Positions 1-12,537 of a stretch of 64,000 nt of DNA are shown here, one piece after another. Every line of letters starts with the position of its first letter. Within the stretch, counting starts at the first letter, position 1. A program made the translations under genes and the position numbers. The DNA is taken from assembly GCA_963784065.1 (NCBI GenBank), contig CAWAQA010000003.1, positions 868,001-932,000 of the forward strand, given 5' to 3'. Source of the DNA: CAWAQA01 sp963784065. GTDB lineage: Bacteria; Acidobacteriota; Vicinamibacteria; Vicinamibacterales; UBA2999. The notes under the pieces were generated by a model. That model saw only the letters and a list, made by a program, of their open reading frames with translations. It made no database searches and was not told the DNA's origin.

Positions 1-318
1 CACGTAGCGGGGCTTGCCTTCGTAGGCCACGGTCACCGACTCCCCGGCTTCCTCGACCTGCAGCTTGGGATTGTGCAGCGGGAGCAGCACCTTGTGATCG
101 ATCTCCTCGCACAGGCGCCGCATGATGCGCTTGAGCACGACGAAGTCGAAGACCAGCCAGCTCTCCTCGTCGAGCGCCCCCTCGACGGTGACGTGCGCCC
201 GGTAGTTGTGGCCGTGCAGCCCTTCGCAGCGATGCCCGGCGAAGGTCACGAAATGCGCCGAAGCGAAGACCAGGTAGTCCTTCGTGACCGACACGCGGAA
301 CTCACCGCGCCGCTGCAT
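1..318 (-). CDS. queD: 6-carboxytetrahydropterin synthase / PTPS family protein, 3' part cut off by window edge
   Basis: The 106 visible codons open with ATG behind a strong AGGAGGAG ribosome site. They carry the PTPS signature: zinc-binding His in SAHF, then GHRCEGLHGHNY, whose Cys three residues before HGH is the catalytic Cys of QueD-type enzymes, and EEIDHKVLLP, which matches the conserved LDHxxLN segment. QueD converts dihydroneopterin triphosphate to 6-carboxytetrahydropterin on the way to queuosine and other deazapurines. Eukaryotic-type PTPS is the alternative, but the Cys spacing favours QueD. The C-terminus with the last catalytic Glu lies outside the window. No other queuosine gene is visible here. 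Confidence 0.8.
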   Translation of the reverse strand, partial: MQRRGEFRVSVTKDYLVFASAHFVTFAGHRCEGLHGHNYRAHVTVEGALDEESWLVFDFVVLKRIMRRLCEEIDHKVLLPLHNPKLQVEEAGESVTVAYEGKPRYV

Positions 319-399
319 GGCTCTCCTCCTGATCGCACACACCGAAGCGCCGGGGCGCCGAGGCAATTTCCATGGCGATGTCCGTGTCCCGGCCCTGCG

Positions 400-455
400 C
401 CAACTCCCAAAAACAAACTCCCAACCCCAAGAGCGCCTTGGGAGTTGGGAGTTGG
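400..455. repeat. Inverted repeat of AACTCCCAA / TTGGGAGTT units
   Basis: Two copies of CAACTCCCAA-like sequence (401-410, 417-426) face TTGGGAGTTGGGAGTTGG at 438-455, so a 10-bp perfect stem can form in two registers. It lies between the stop of the G8 protein gene and the start of the QueD-like gene, both on the minus strand. It may end transcription of the upstream gene, but there is no T-tract, so it could equally be one of the low-complexity spacer repeats seen throughout the window. Confidence 0.5.
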
Positions 456-488
456 TCGAGCGACAGGCGCCGGGAGTTGAGCGCCGGG

Positions 489-2697
489 CTAGCGGCGCGA
501 CTCCTGGGTGGCGTCGTCTCCGGCGCAGACGAAGCCGCCGATATCGGGACGCGCGGTGTTGCACGCCGGGACGGCACTCGCCGGCACCTCGTGCGAATAG
601 AAGACACGGAAGGTGTCGCCCGGCTTGCCGTTGAAGTCGTAGACGATCACCGGGTCGCGGCGATCGGCATCCCCGGCCGACATGCCGTAGTTCATCGAAA
701 TGGCGGCGGCCGGGTACTGCGCCGCCGGGATGCCGCCAAGCGGTATCGAACCGGCTGTTGCGGACGACCGCCTTCTTGATCGGCGCCGTCGTGGTCGTCG
801 GCGAGTACGCCGTGGCCACCGCGACACCCACGTAGTCGCGGAAATAGCTGTTCTCGATCGTGGCCACGCCGTCACCTCGCCCGGGCTCGGTGTCGGTCTT
901 GGCGAAGAACGGGCTGGCGACGCCGACGCGCATCCCCTGCACGTTCGCGTTCGTGACCGTGACCGTCTTGGCCGCGTAGTTGCCGAACCAGATGCCCGTC
1001 GGATTCTCGAGCGCGCCGCCGAGGACCGCCGCGTCGCCACGCCCGACGAAGCCGTCCACGATCAGCCGGTCCGTCGGGAACGCCGTCACCCCGTGCCGCG
1101 AGGTATGCCACATCCGCGAGTTGATCAGCGTGCCGTTCCAGCCGATCGCGACGCCGGTCTGGATCGCGCCGTAGGCCTCGTTGCCGGTGAACTCGAGCAC
1201 GGGCGCATCGGTCGTGTCGATCTCGACGAACTCGCCGGCCTTGGTGGTGTCGGCGCCCTTGAACTTCGGGATGTTGCACGATGCCGAGCGATCCGGCGGC
1301 AATGCCATACCCGAACACGTCGACGTTGGCCGCGACGTTGTTGCGCAGGATGTTGTTCGGCCCGCGCAGCCAGAAGCCGGCGCCCTCGCCGCCTGGATCG
1401 TTGGTGGCGCCGCCGTAGCCGCTGCGCGGCGCGAACTCGCCGGAGCCCTCGGACCGCAGCGCGAAGTTGTGCTCGAACACGTTGAAGCTCTCGGTGCCGT
1501 CCTCGGCCACGATCGCCGCGCCGCGCGAGTTGTAGACGACGTTGTCGCGCACGAGCCCGTAGTGGCTGTTGTGGATGGTGATGCCCCACTTCGACGCGTC
1601 GTCAACGGCGTTGCCGATGAGCGTGAACTGATAGCCGTTGGCCGGCGTGGTCTTCGGACCGAACGCGTGATGGAAGTGGATCGAATAGCGGCCGATCTGG
1701 TTCGTGCCGACGCGGCGCACGGCGCCGTCCGAGGTGAACTCGGCGTTGTCGAGGACGCCGACGCGCGTGCGGCCCATGTCCTTGAAGAGCGCGTAGCGGA
1801 TGTCCACCGTCGGGATGCTGAATGAAGATCGTGTGGCCGCGCGTGCCGGCCGCGTTCTCGGAGCGGAAGATCACGTTGCGCGTGAGGTTGCCGACGTGCG
1901 GCAGGAACTCCAGTGCGCCCTTCACCCGAGCGCGCGCCGCGATGGTCGTAGGCGAGCGGCGCCGCGAGCGTGATCGTGCGGTCGGCGACCGCGGCGATGG
2001 TCAGCTCTTCCCACTGCGGCTTGTAGTTCTCGCCGCGCTCGTTCTGGCGCAGCTGGCGCGTGTCGGGAATCACGAGCTTGTCGCCGACGTTCCAGCCGGT
2101 CACGGCTTCGGCGAGCTGCAGCGTGGTGTGGCCCGCCATCGGCTCAGCCGCCAGACGCACGAACGTCGCGCTCTTCGCGGCGCCCGATATCGACACCGTG
2201 CCGAGACCCACGAGGCCTCCGCTCAGCTGCTCCGGATCCATCTTCGTGTCGATCGGGACGTTGGCGCTGACGAACTCCGCGGTGACGTTGCCGGCAACCG
2301 GCCGCTCCGGTGTGCCCATCTCGAACGTCCCGCGCTCCAGCACGGTCACCGTCCCTACCTTGATGCGCGTGTTCGCATCGGTGCGGAAGGCCAGCGTGCC
2401 CTCGACGTTCATGCACTTCAACGACGCATCGCTGACGACGTCATACGTCACAGCCGTGCCTGCCGCGATATGAATGGCGTCGCCTGCTCCCGGTACCCTG
2501 CCGGAGGACCAGGTGGAGGGATTCGACCATGCGCCATTTGCGACCGACGTCACGTTGGGCTGTGCGCAGAACTGCGGGATCCCGTGGGCGATGCCGCTCG
2601 CGGGACCATGCACATGCCCCTGCGCCCACGCGAAGGCGGGCGTCAACAGCAGCGTGCAACCCAAGGCCAGGACGGAACGAACTCTCGGCAGCGTCAT
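489..2697 (-). CDS. Secreted G8-domain right-handed beta-helix protein (CEMIP-like), frameshifted
   Basis: The ATG at 2697 sits six bases after GAGGAG and starts a signal peptide ending near AFAWAQG. The mature N-terminus (WSNPSTWSSGRVPGAGDAI, then FEMGTPERPVAG) is a G8 domain, and the later GRYSIHFHHAFGP, NSHYGLVRDNVVY and NILRNNVAANV segments are beta-helix rungs as in CEMIP/TMEM2-type proteins. Those animal relatives degrade or bind hyaluronan; bacterial members are presumed to act on extracellular polysaccharide. The reading frame breaks near 1935, 1812, 1275, 870 and 745, but similarity continues smoothly across each break, so consensus indels are more likely than decay. About 735 residues if repaired. 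Substrate unknown. Confidence 0.7.
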
Positions 2698-2788
2698 CAA
2701 CATCTCCTCGGCGGGACTAACGGCTTGACCCGGGAAGGTTTAGCGCGACCGTTAATCTAGCACAGCCCGGGCACGCGACCCTCGTGCT

Positions 2789-2810
2789 ACCATATGTGGC
2801 AACCATATGG
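2789..2810 (+). promoter_or_regulatory. Paired CCATATG sites, candidate autoregulatory operator of the toxin-antitoxin operon
   Basis: ACCATATG occurs twice, at 2789-2796 and 2802-2809, 13 bp apart. Each CATATG is itself a palindrome and the second covers the antitoxin start codon. Ribbon-helix-helix antitoxins usually repress their own promoter by binding paired short sites, so this layout fits an operator. A weak -10-like TTAATCT lies at about 2751-2757. Binding is inferred, not shown. Confidence 0.5.
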
Positions 2811-3043
2811 CGGACTTCCAGAAGACCACGGTCTATCTCGATGCGGCCGACTACCGGCGGCTGAAGGTCCTGGCCCGCGCGCGCGGCTGTGCCCCGGCGC
2901 AACTGATCCGCGACGCGGTGGCCCGCTACGCCGCAAGCGAGGCGCCGGGCCGGCCGGCACGCAGCATCGGGGTGGGCCGGAGCCGCCAGACCGACCTTGC
3001 CGAGCGGGCGGAGGAACTGCTCGACGGTTTCGCCCGCGAGTGA
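2807..3043 (+). CDS. Ribbon-helix-helix antitoxin (VapB/CopG-like)
   Basis: 78 residues. The N-terminal half, TTVYLDAADYRRLKVLARA followed by a helix ending in LIRDAVARYA, is a ribbon-helix-helix DNA-binding fold: one beta strand with alternating polar residues and two helices. The C-terminal part (about 45-78) is charged and unstructured-looking, as expected for the segment that wraps the toxin. Its stop codon overlaps the start of the PIN gene (GTGA), so the two are translationally coupled. The pair is most likely a type II toxin-antitoxin module with operator sites over its start codon. Confidence 0.82.
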   Translation: MADFQKTTVYLDAADYRRLKVLARARGCAPAQLIRDAVARYAASEAPGRPARSIGVGRSRQTDLAERAEELLDGFARE

Positions 3044-3453
3044 TCATCGCCGATACCGGGGCGATCCTCGCGCTCGTCAACCGCAGCGACCGCCATCATC
3101 GGGTGCTGGCACAACTCTACGAACAGACGGCCGTCGAGTGGATGCTGCCCTGGGCCATCCTGCCCGAGATCGACTATCTGCTGGCCACGCACGTTGGCCC
3201 TCGCGCGCAGGACGCTTTCCTCGAGGATCTGGCGGAGGGCGGTTTCAACGTTTCCTGGGGAGACGATGACGAGGCGGTGGCGGCGCAGCGGCTGCTGCAC
3301 AGCCATCGCGCGCTCCATATGGGACTCGTCGACGCCATCGTGATCACGACCGCGATCAAGTTCAAGGCGCGCGCGATCGTGACGATGGACCTTCGTCACT
3401 TCGCGGCGTTCCCGATCCCCGGCAACCCGGCTTTGTTTCCTAGAGATCTGTAG
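3040..3453 (+). CDS. PIN-domain toxin ribonuclease (VapC-like)
   Basis: 137 residues from the GTG at 3040, which overlaps the antitoxin stop by four bases. PIN-domain acidic residues are visible: the first Asp in IIADTGAILALVN, the Glu in LPEIDYLL, the Asp in MGLVDAIVITTA and the Asp in IVTMDLRHF. These coordinate metal for RNA cleavage in VapC toxins, which typically cut tRNA or rRNA. Length is normal for the family. The alternative, a housekeeping PIN protein, is unlikely given the coupled RHH gene. Confidence 0.85.
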   Translation: MIIADTGAILALVNRSDRHHRVLAQLYEQTAVEWMLPWAILPEIDYLLATHVGPRAQDAFLEDLAEGGFNVSWGDDDEAVAAQRLLHSHRALHMGLVDAIVITTAIKFKARAIVTMDLRHFAAFPIPGNPALFPRDL

Positions 3454-3534
3454 GAGGAAGGAGGTAGGAGGAAGGAAGGATAGGAGGAGGGAGGTACGGC
3501 TGTCTTCCTTCCTCCTTTCCTCCTTCCTCCTTAA
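3451..3534. repeat. Purine/pyrimidine inverted repeat between convergent genes
   Basis: From 3451 to about 3492 the plus strand is almost pure purine, made of TAGGAGGAAGGAGG-like units, and 3501-3534 is the complementary CCTTCCTCC pyrimidine tract. The two arms can fold into a long imperfect hairpin between the converging toxin and sensor kinase genes. It could act as a bidirectional terminator; mirror-type purine tracts can also form triplex DNA. Confidence 0.6.
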
Positions 3535-3535
3535 T

Positions 3536-5418
3536 TCACACCCGTCGCCTGGGCGCGTCGTGGAGGAGATACGGTCTCGTGAGAAACACCGTTCCGTCCG
3601 CGGACACCTCGGACGCGAGCGGATCGAACCGGCGCAGCCGCAGCGTGAACGTGCTGCCCTGCCCGGACACGCTGGTCACGGTGAGCGAGCCGCCGAGCGC
3701 TCTCGGCGATCTGCTTCGCCACCGCGAGACCGAGCCCGGTGCCGTGAATCTGCGCGATCTGCGCGGCGCGGCTCCTGTAGAACGGGTCGAAGATGTGCGG
3801 CAGGTCGTCGGCGTCGATCCCCATGCCGCCGGTCGGACACGCTGATCTCGCACTGCCTCTGCCTCGCCGCTGTCGCCGGGCGCCAGCGCCGCACGCAGCC
3901 GGATCCAGCGCCGCCTCCTGACCGTACTTCAGCGCGTTGGTCACGAGGTTCTCGAGGCATTGCGACACGGCGATCCGATCGCCGATCACCGGCGGCAGGT
4001 TCGGCTGGACCTCGCGCTCGACGGTGAACTGCGCCGCGCGAATCAGTCCTCCGGTGCCGGTGAGCACCGCATCGATGATGTCGGCGGGGCTGAGCGGCTC
4101 CAGCACGTACTTCTGCCGGCCGTCGCGCGTGGACGCAAACAGCAGGATGCGCTCGACCAGCCCGGACAGCTGCCCGACTTCATGGCCGATGACGGTTCCG
4201 TACTCCTGCAGCTGCTCGCGCGTATCGACCACTCCGCTCGCGATGTTGTCGGCCGCCGATCCGATGATGGTCAGCGGCGTCCGCAGCTCGTGGGAGACCG
4301 CCGTGACGAAGTCCATCTGCAGGCGGGCGAGGCGCTGGGCGCGGATCGTCGTCACGAGCAGCATCGACACGCTCAGCACGAGCAGCGAGCAGCGCGATGA
4401 AGCTGACCGCGAGGCCGCGCTGCCGCATCTGGGGGACGAACGCGCCGAGCGGTCCGCCGCGCCGGTGGCGCACGACGAGCTGCCAATCGTCTTCGACCGG
4501 GATCTCGCGCAGCAGCGGGAACCAGCTCACGCCGATCGCCGCGGTCGGGCCGGTGTTCGCCGACGTGCGGTGGAACACGCGAACCGTTCGTCCCGACGTC
4601 GCCGACGCCCGCCCGAACACGTCCATCCGTCCGTCGGCATCGACGACGCTCGTCGCTCGCCGAATCCCGGATCGGAGGAGTAGATCACGCGCCGGTGTCG
4701 CGCCGCCCGACACGACGGCGACCTCGTAGTCGAGGCCGTCGGTGCCCTGGAAATAGCGATGTGCGAGGTCGGGCAGGATGCGCTCCTGCAGCACCTGCTC
4801 GTCCAGCTCGACGAGAATCCATTCGCTGTTCGGCAGCGTCGACCGCACGAGCGCCGGGACCGCTGGAATCGAATCGCCAGACCTGGAGCGCGGAACCGAT
4901 GTTGTAAAAGCTCTCGGTCAACTGCCGCGCTCGGGATGGGCTCGCCCGGAGGCGCGGCCGGAGTCGCCGACGTCGCGCTCGAGCTCGCTGACCAGGTCGG
5001 CGACGGACCGGCGAGGCAGCGTCGCGCGGTCCAGCGGCGGCGAGCCGGAAGCCAGCGGCAGGACGTCGACGCGTCCTTGTTCCGTGCGACTGACGATGTA
5101 GACGTTCGCGACCAGCTCGGGATACCGCGCGAGCGACCGCCATTCCTCGAGGCGGTCCGCGTACTGCTCGATGTCGCTGCGACTGGTGTCGCCAACCGGC
5201 ATCCGCATCGTCAGGGACACCTCGGAGAGGTTGCGGAACAGATCGAGGTGCCAGTTGATCATCGAGAGCTGGAGCGCGTCGGCGAGGCGGACGCCGGTCG
5301 CGTCGCTCGCCTCACGGTTCCAGCGGTACTGAAGCACGCCGAGCGCCACGACGACGGCCGCCGCTGTGGCGATCGCCGTGGCGGTCCCGAGCCGGGCCTT
5401 GAGCGGGATTCTGATCAC
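3536..5418 (-). CDS. Membrane sensor histidine kinase, frameshifted
   Basis: The start at 5418 gives a short cytoplasmic tail and a membrane helix (about residues 10-30, TATAIATAAAVVVALGVL), then a long extracytoplasmic region. A second hydrophobic stretch precedes the HisKA H-box FVTAVSHELRTPLTII with the phosphorylated His. The N-box QCLENLVTNALKYG, the G1-type GMGIDADDLPHIFDPFYRS and the G2-box GTGLGLAVAKQ follow, and the protein ends LHDAPRRRV at 3536. Reading breaks occur near 4925, 4865, 4390, 3885 and 3705 with the family sequence intact on both sides. It lies nine bases downstream of an OmpR-type regulator, so the two form a two-component system. The stimulus is unknown. Confidence 0.78.
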
Positions 5419-5427
5419 CTTGCCTCG

Positions 5428-6120
<693 letters not shown>

Positions 6121-6198
6121 CCGGGAGCGGGCAGCATTGTAGCCGGCAGCCTGGCAGTACGGCAGGGGTCAGCTGATCAGCCGGCCGCCACGACAGAC

Positions 6199-9485
<3,287 letters not shown>

Positions 9486-9594
9486 GGCGCCACGAGGGTA
9501 CCTCCGCGGTGCGGACCCGCTTGTAAGGAGGTTGTAAAAACAGGCGGGGCTCGGCAAAGGGGCACGCAACCCGCCGGCGAAGTGGCCGGTCCGC

Positions 9595-9696
9595 CTATCC
9601 CTGCAGTGTTGCGTGGGTCAGGCTGTCGAGGTCGTCGCGGTCGAGTTTCAGCGGCGCGGCGCCGACGTTCTCGTCCAGATGCGCGACGCTCGACAT
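9595..9696 (-). pseudogene. Orphan C-terminal fragment of an aldo/keto reductase
   Basis: The 33-codon stretch SSVAHLDENVGAAPLKLDRD resembles the last helix of aldo/keto reductases (compare TYIEENVAAASIRLGVDEM in the intact copy at 12538-13533). No upstream catalytic part is present, and the fragment abuts a CTGTGTCTCGGTGTCT repeat tract at 9699-9717. It looks like a remnant of a lost gene. A chance open frame is possible because it is so short. Confidence 0.4.
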
Positions 9697-9737
9697 CGTC
9701 TGTGTCTCGGTGTCTGCGTGGGAGTGACGGGCACTCC

Positions 9738-11483
9738 CTACAGCCCAAGCCGCGAAATCAGCTCCACGTAGCGGCGGTCGCCGCGCAACGGAGCGAAGCG
9801 CGGATCGACGCCGACGTTCGGCAGCAGCGGGTCTCGATCGTCGGCCGCGCGATCGAGGGCGTCGAACGCCGCCTCGAATTCGCCGAGGCCGGTGTGGGCA
9901 ATCGCGAGGTGGTACGGCGGCACGTATCGCTGGCGCGCCAGCCGCTCGAGCTTCGTCAGGAGGCCGGCCGCCGCCGCCCGGTCGCCAAGCACGGCGCGGG
10001 CGTGCGTCAGCCACGCCATCGCAACGGGGTCGATGTCGCCGGCCGCGCACGCGGTCTCGAGCACCTGCAACGCTTCCCGGTCCTGTCCCAGCTGAAGATG
10101 CGCCGCCCCCAGCAGCCGGCGGGCGGCCGGGTAGCGGTCGTCCAACTCGATCGTGTGGCGGCATTGATCGATGGCGGCGCCGTAGTCACCTGCCGCGTAC
10201 TGCACCCACGCCGCGCTCGTGTTGACCGCGAGGCAGAACGGATCGAGCTCGCACGCCCGCTGCGACTCACGTATCGCCTGCGCATGTCTCGCCAGCGACG
10301 TGAGCATCACGGCGTACGCCCGGTGCGCGCTCTCATAACTCGGGTTGAGCGCGATCGCCTGCGCATACGCCGACCGCGCGGCGCGCGCATCCCACTGCAG
10401 CATCCGGCGCACGTCGCCGAGCGCCATGTGAGCCTCGGACAACGCGGGGTCGAGCTGCAACGCACGCTCCGCCGCCTCGCGCGCCTTCTCGAGCGCCTCG
10501 CGCGGACGCTCGCGGTAGTACTCCGCCCGCGACACGTAGGCGCGGGCAAGGCCGGCGTACGCCGCGGCGTACGAAGGATCGGCGCCGATGGCCTGCTGGA
10601 AATATCCGAGCGCCTCCGCCACGCCGTCGTCGGCGGGCTTGTTCCAGAAGTAGCGTGCCTTCAGGTACGCCTGGTAGGCGGTCGCGTCCGGCGAGCGCAC
10701 CTCGAGCCTGGCCCGCGGCTGCTCCGGCACGAGCTCCATCGCCAGGGATTGCGCGATGCGCGCGGCGACCTCCGCCTGGACCGACAGACAATCCGTCAGG
10801 TGCCGTTCGTAGGTTTCCACCCAGAGGTTCGTCTCGCCGGCGGTTTCCACCAGCCGCGCGGTGATGCGCACACGATCTCCCTCGCGCCGCACACTGCCCT
10901 CGAGCAGGTAGGCGGCTCGAAGCGACTGTCCGATCTCGCGCACCCCCCGCGTCGTGCCCTTGAACGCCATCGAGGACTGCCGCGCGATGACGCCGATGCG
11001 GCCCCGGCACAGGCGGCCCAGCTGCGCGATCATCTCCTCGGTCAAGCCGTCGGTGAAGTACTCCTGTCCGTGTTCGTCGCCAAGACTCGTGAACGGCAGC
11101 ACGGCCATCCGGACGCGCTGCGTCCCGCTGGCTGACGGCCCGTGGGCGCCTTCCTCGTCCATCGCCCCGATGAAACGATAGCCGCGCCGCGGCAGCGTCT
11201 CGACGTAGCGCGGGTTGTCCGCATCGTCGCCCAGCGCGGCGCGGAGCCGCTTGACGGCCGCATTCAGGCTGTGCTCGAAGTCGACGAAGGTGCCATCCGG
11301 CCAGAGACGCTGCCGCAGTTCGTCGCGGGTGACGACGTGGCCGGGCCGTTCGAGCATGAGGCACAGGATTTCGAACGGCTGCTCCTGCAGGCGGACGCAC
11401 GATGCGCCTTTCCGAAGCTCGCGCGAACGACGATCCAGCTCGAACGACCCAAAACGCATCGGCCTCTCGACTTCGGTATCCAT
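9738..11483 (-). CDS. CadC-like transcriptional regulator with TolB-like and TPR domains
   Basis: 581 residues, unbroken. Residues about 8-105 form an OmpR-type winged helix (MRFGSFELDRRSRELRKG, then VETLPRRGYRFIGAM). Residues about 118-250 match the TolB/FlgO-like domain (MAVLPFTSLGDEHGQEYFTDGL, SLRAAYLLEGSVRREGDRVR). From 265 to the end are tetratricopeptide repeats. There is no receiver and no clear membrane helix, so it differs from classical CadC. Proteins of this design are abundant in Acidobacteriota and their signals are mostly unknown. It lies just upstream of the first TonB receptor on the same strand. Confidence 0.88.
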   Translation of the reverse strand: MDTEVERPMRFGSFELDRRSRELRKGASCVRLQEQPFEILCLMLERPGHVVTRDELRQRLWPDGTFVDFEHSLNAAVKRLRAALGDDADNPRYVETLPRRGYRFIGAMDEEGAHGPSASGTQRVRMAVLPFTSLGDEHGQEYFTDGLTEEMIAQLGRLCRGRIGVIARQSSMAFKGTTRGVREIGQSLRAAYLLEGSVRREGDRVRITARLVETAGETNLWVETYERHLTDCLSVQAEVAARIAQSLAMELVPEQPRARLEVRSPDATAYQAYLKARYFWNKPADDGVAEALGYFQQAIGADPSYAAAYAGLARAYVSRAEYYRERPREALEKAREAAERALQLDPALSEAHMALGDVRRMLQWDARAARSAYAQAIALNPSYESAHRAYAVMLTSLARHAQAIRESQRACELDPFCLAVNTSAAWVQYAAGDYGAAIDQCRHTIELDDRYPAARRLLGAAHLQLGQDREALQVLETACAAGDIDPVAMAWLTHARAVLGDRAAAAGLLTKLERLARQRYVPPYHLAIAHTGLGEFEAAFDALDRAADDRDPLLPNVGVDPRFAPLRGDRRYVELISRLGL

Positions 11484-11675
11484 GGCGACCTTCCGGGTTC
11501 TGGCGTCCGGCGTCAGCCGGACAGGCGGCGAGGTCTCACAGAGTGACTTATTCGCCGGGGTTTGAAAAGGACGATCGCGATTGTGCGACAGACAATCGGG
11601 CGTATGTCACCAACATGTCACCTCAGGTCACCTCCAAAGCATTGAGGCACCCGGCGCCAGGGCGCACAGTGCGGC

Positions 11676-12369
11676 ATGCGCATCACAACCCGCGTGGCCG
11701 CTTCCCTCGTTCTCGCCGCGGCACCCGTGTCCGACGATCGCCGCCGCGGTGATCGATGTGCCGGTCACGCCGCTCGTCGTGCGGATCTATGACGCCCAGG
11801 CGCTCCCTCCGCCCCAGGATCAGTCGGCGCTGAGGGAGGCGCAGGCGATCCTCGCCGAGGCAGGCATCGCGCCGGAATGGGTGGCATGCGCGTCTGGCGC
11901 CGCCGCGGCTCGATGCGCCATCCCGCTCGCAGGCGCCGAACTCGCGGTGCGCGTCATCACCGCGCCGCCGCAGCGCTACTCGGCCCGCCTTCCGCTCGGT
12001 TACTCGCTCGTGGACGCGCGCACGCGGTCCGGCGCGCTGGCGACCGTCTATCTCGATCGCGTCCAGTGGCTCGCGGCGGCGGCCACGGCGGATGTCGCCG
12101 CGCTGCTCGGCCGCGCCATCGCGCACGAGATCGGCCACCTGCTGCTCGGCACCCCGCGCCACGGCCCGTTCGGCGTCATGCGCGCCACGTGGTCTCGGCA
12201 GCTGGTGCGCGACAGCCGCGCCAACGAGTGGCGCTTCAGCGTGCACGAGGCGAAGCTGATGCGCGCCGCCGTCAGTGCGCGCAGGGCGCTGCTTCCGGCT
12301 GAAGCCGGAAGCCACGGCGAATGCGGCTGCGGCTTCCGCCTTCAGGCGGAAGGATTGCAGCACCAGTGA
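11676..12369 (+). CDS. Small secreted metallopeptidase-like protein with HEIGHLLLG zinc motif, one frameshift
   Basis: The ATG at 11676 opens a plausible signal peptide (MRITTRVAASLVLAAAP). One base is off near 11735-11750, after which the main frame reads through DVPVTPLVVRIYD. The core has GRAIAHEIGHLLLG, an HExxHxxxG zinc-peptidase motif, followed by HGPFGVMRATWS in which a Met-turn-like Met lies. About 230 residues; family not identified beyond the motif. The final 24 residues (PAEAGSHGECGCGFRLQAEG) are encoded by a palindromic repeat element, so the original C-terminus was probably near RAAVSARRA. Activity is likely but unproven. Confidence 0.6.
12275..12360 (+). repeat. 85-bp palindromic repeat element, copy 1 (inside the metallopeptidase gene end)
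   Basis: The unit runs from GTGCGCGCAGGGCGC through two hairpins: CTTCCGGCTGAAGCCGGAAG and CTTCCGCCTTCAGGCGGAAG, ending near TGCAG. A near-identical copy lies at 12447-12530, about 170 bp away. It behaves like a REP/BIME-type element and supplies the last codons and stop region of the upstream gene. Confidence 0.85.
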
Positions 12370-12446
12370 TCAGCATCGGAGAACCGCCGACCGGACACCG
12401 GGGACGCTCGACAGCGTGACGGTCACGCCCTGGCCGTTCCGGCACT

Positions 12447-12530
12447 GTGCGCGCAGGGCGCCTTCCGGCTGAAGCCGGAAGCCACGGCGAATGCGGCTGT
12501 GGCTTCCGCCTTCAGGCGGAAAGACTGCAG
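12447..12530 (+). repeat. 85-bp palindromic repeat element, copy 2
   Basis: Same order of motifs as copy 1: GTGCGCGCAGGGCG, CTTCCGGCTGAAGCCGGAAG, CACGGCGAATGCGGCTG, then CTTCCGCCTTCAGGCGGAA. It ends just downstream of the aldo/keto reductase stop, where a hairpin could end transcription from that gene. A half-element (TTCCGGCTGAAGCCGGAAGCCAC) recurs at 56407-56429 after glgX. Confidence 0.85.
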
Positions 12531-12537
12531 CGAGTGT

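Noticed and set aside
2807..3453. Two ordinary housekeeping genes instead of a toxin-antitoxin pair
   Set aside because: The four-base overlap, RHH and PIN domains and the operator-like repeats together point to a type II module.
3451..3534. Possible CRISPR-like array
   Set aside because: Units are short, lack spacers of even length and are purine-only. No cas gene is near.
12275..12530. Possible CRISPR or IS end
   Set aside because: Only two copies in tandem with a 170-bp gap. No spacer set, no transposase, no target duplication visible. Fits a REP-like element.
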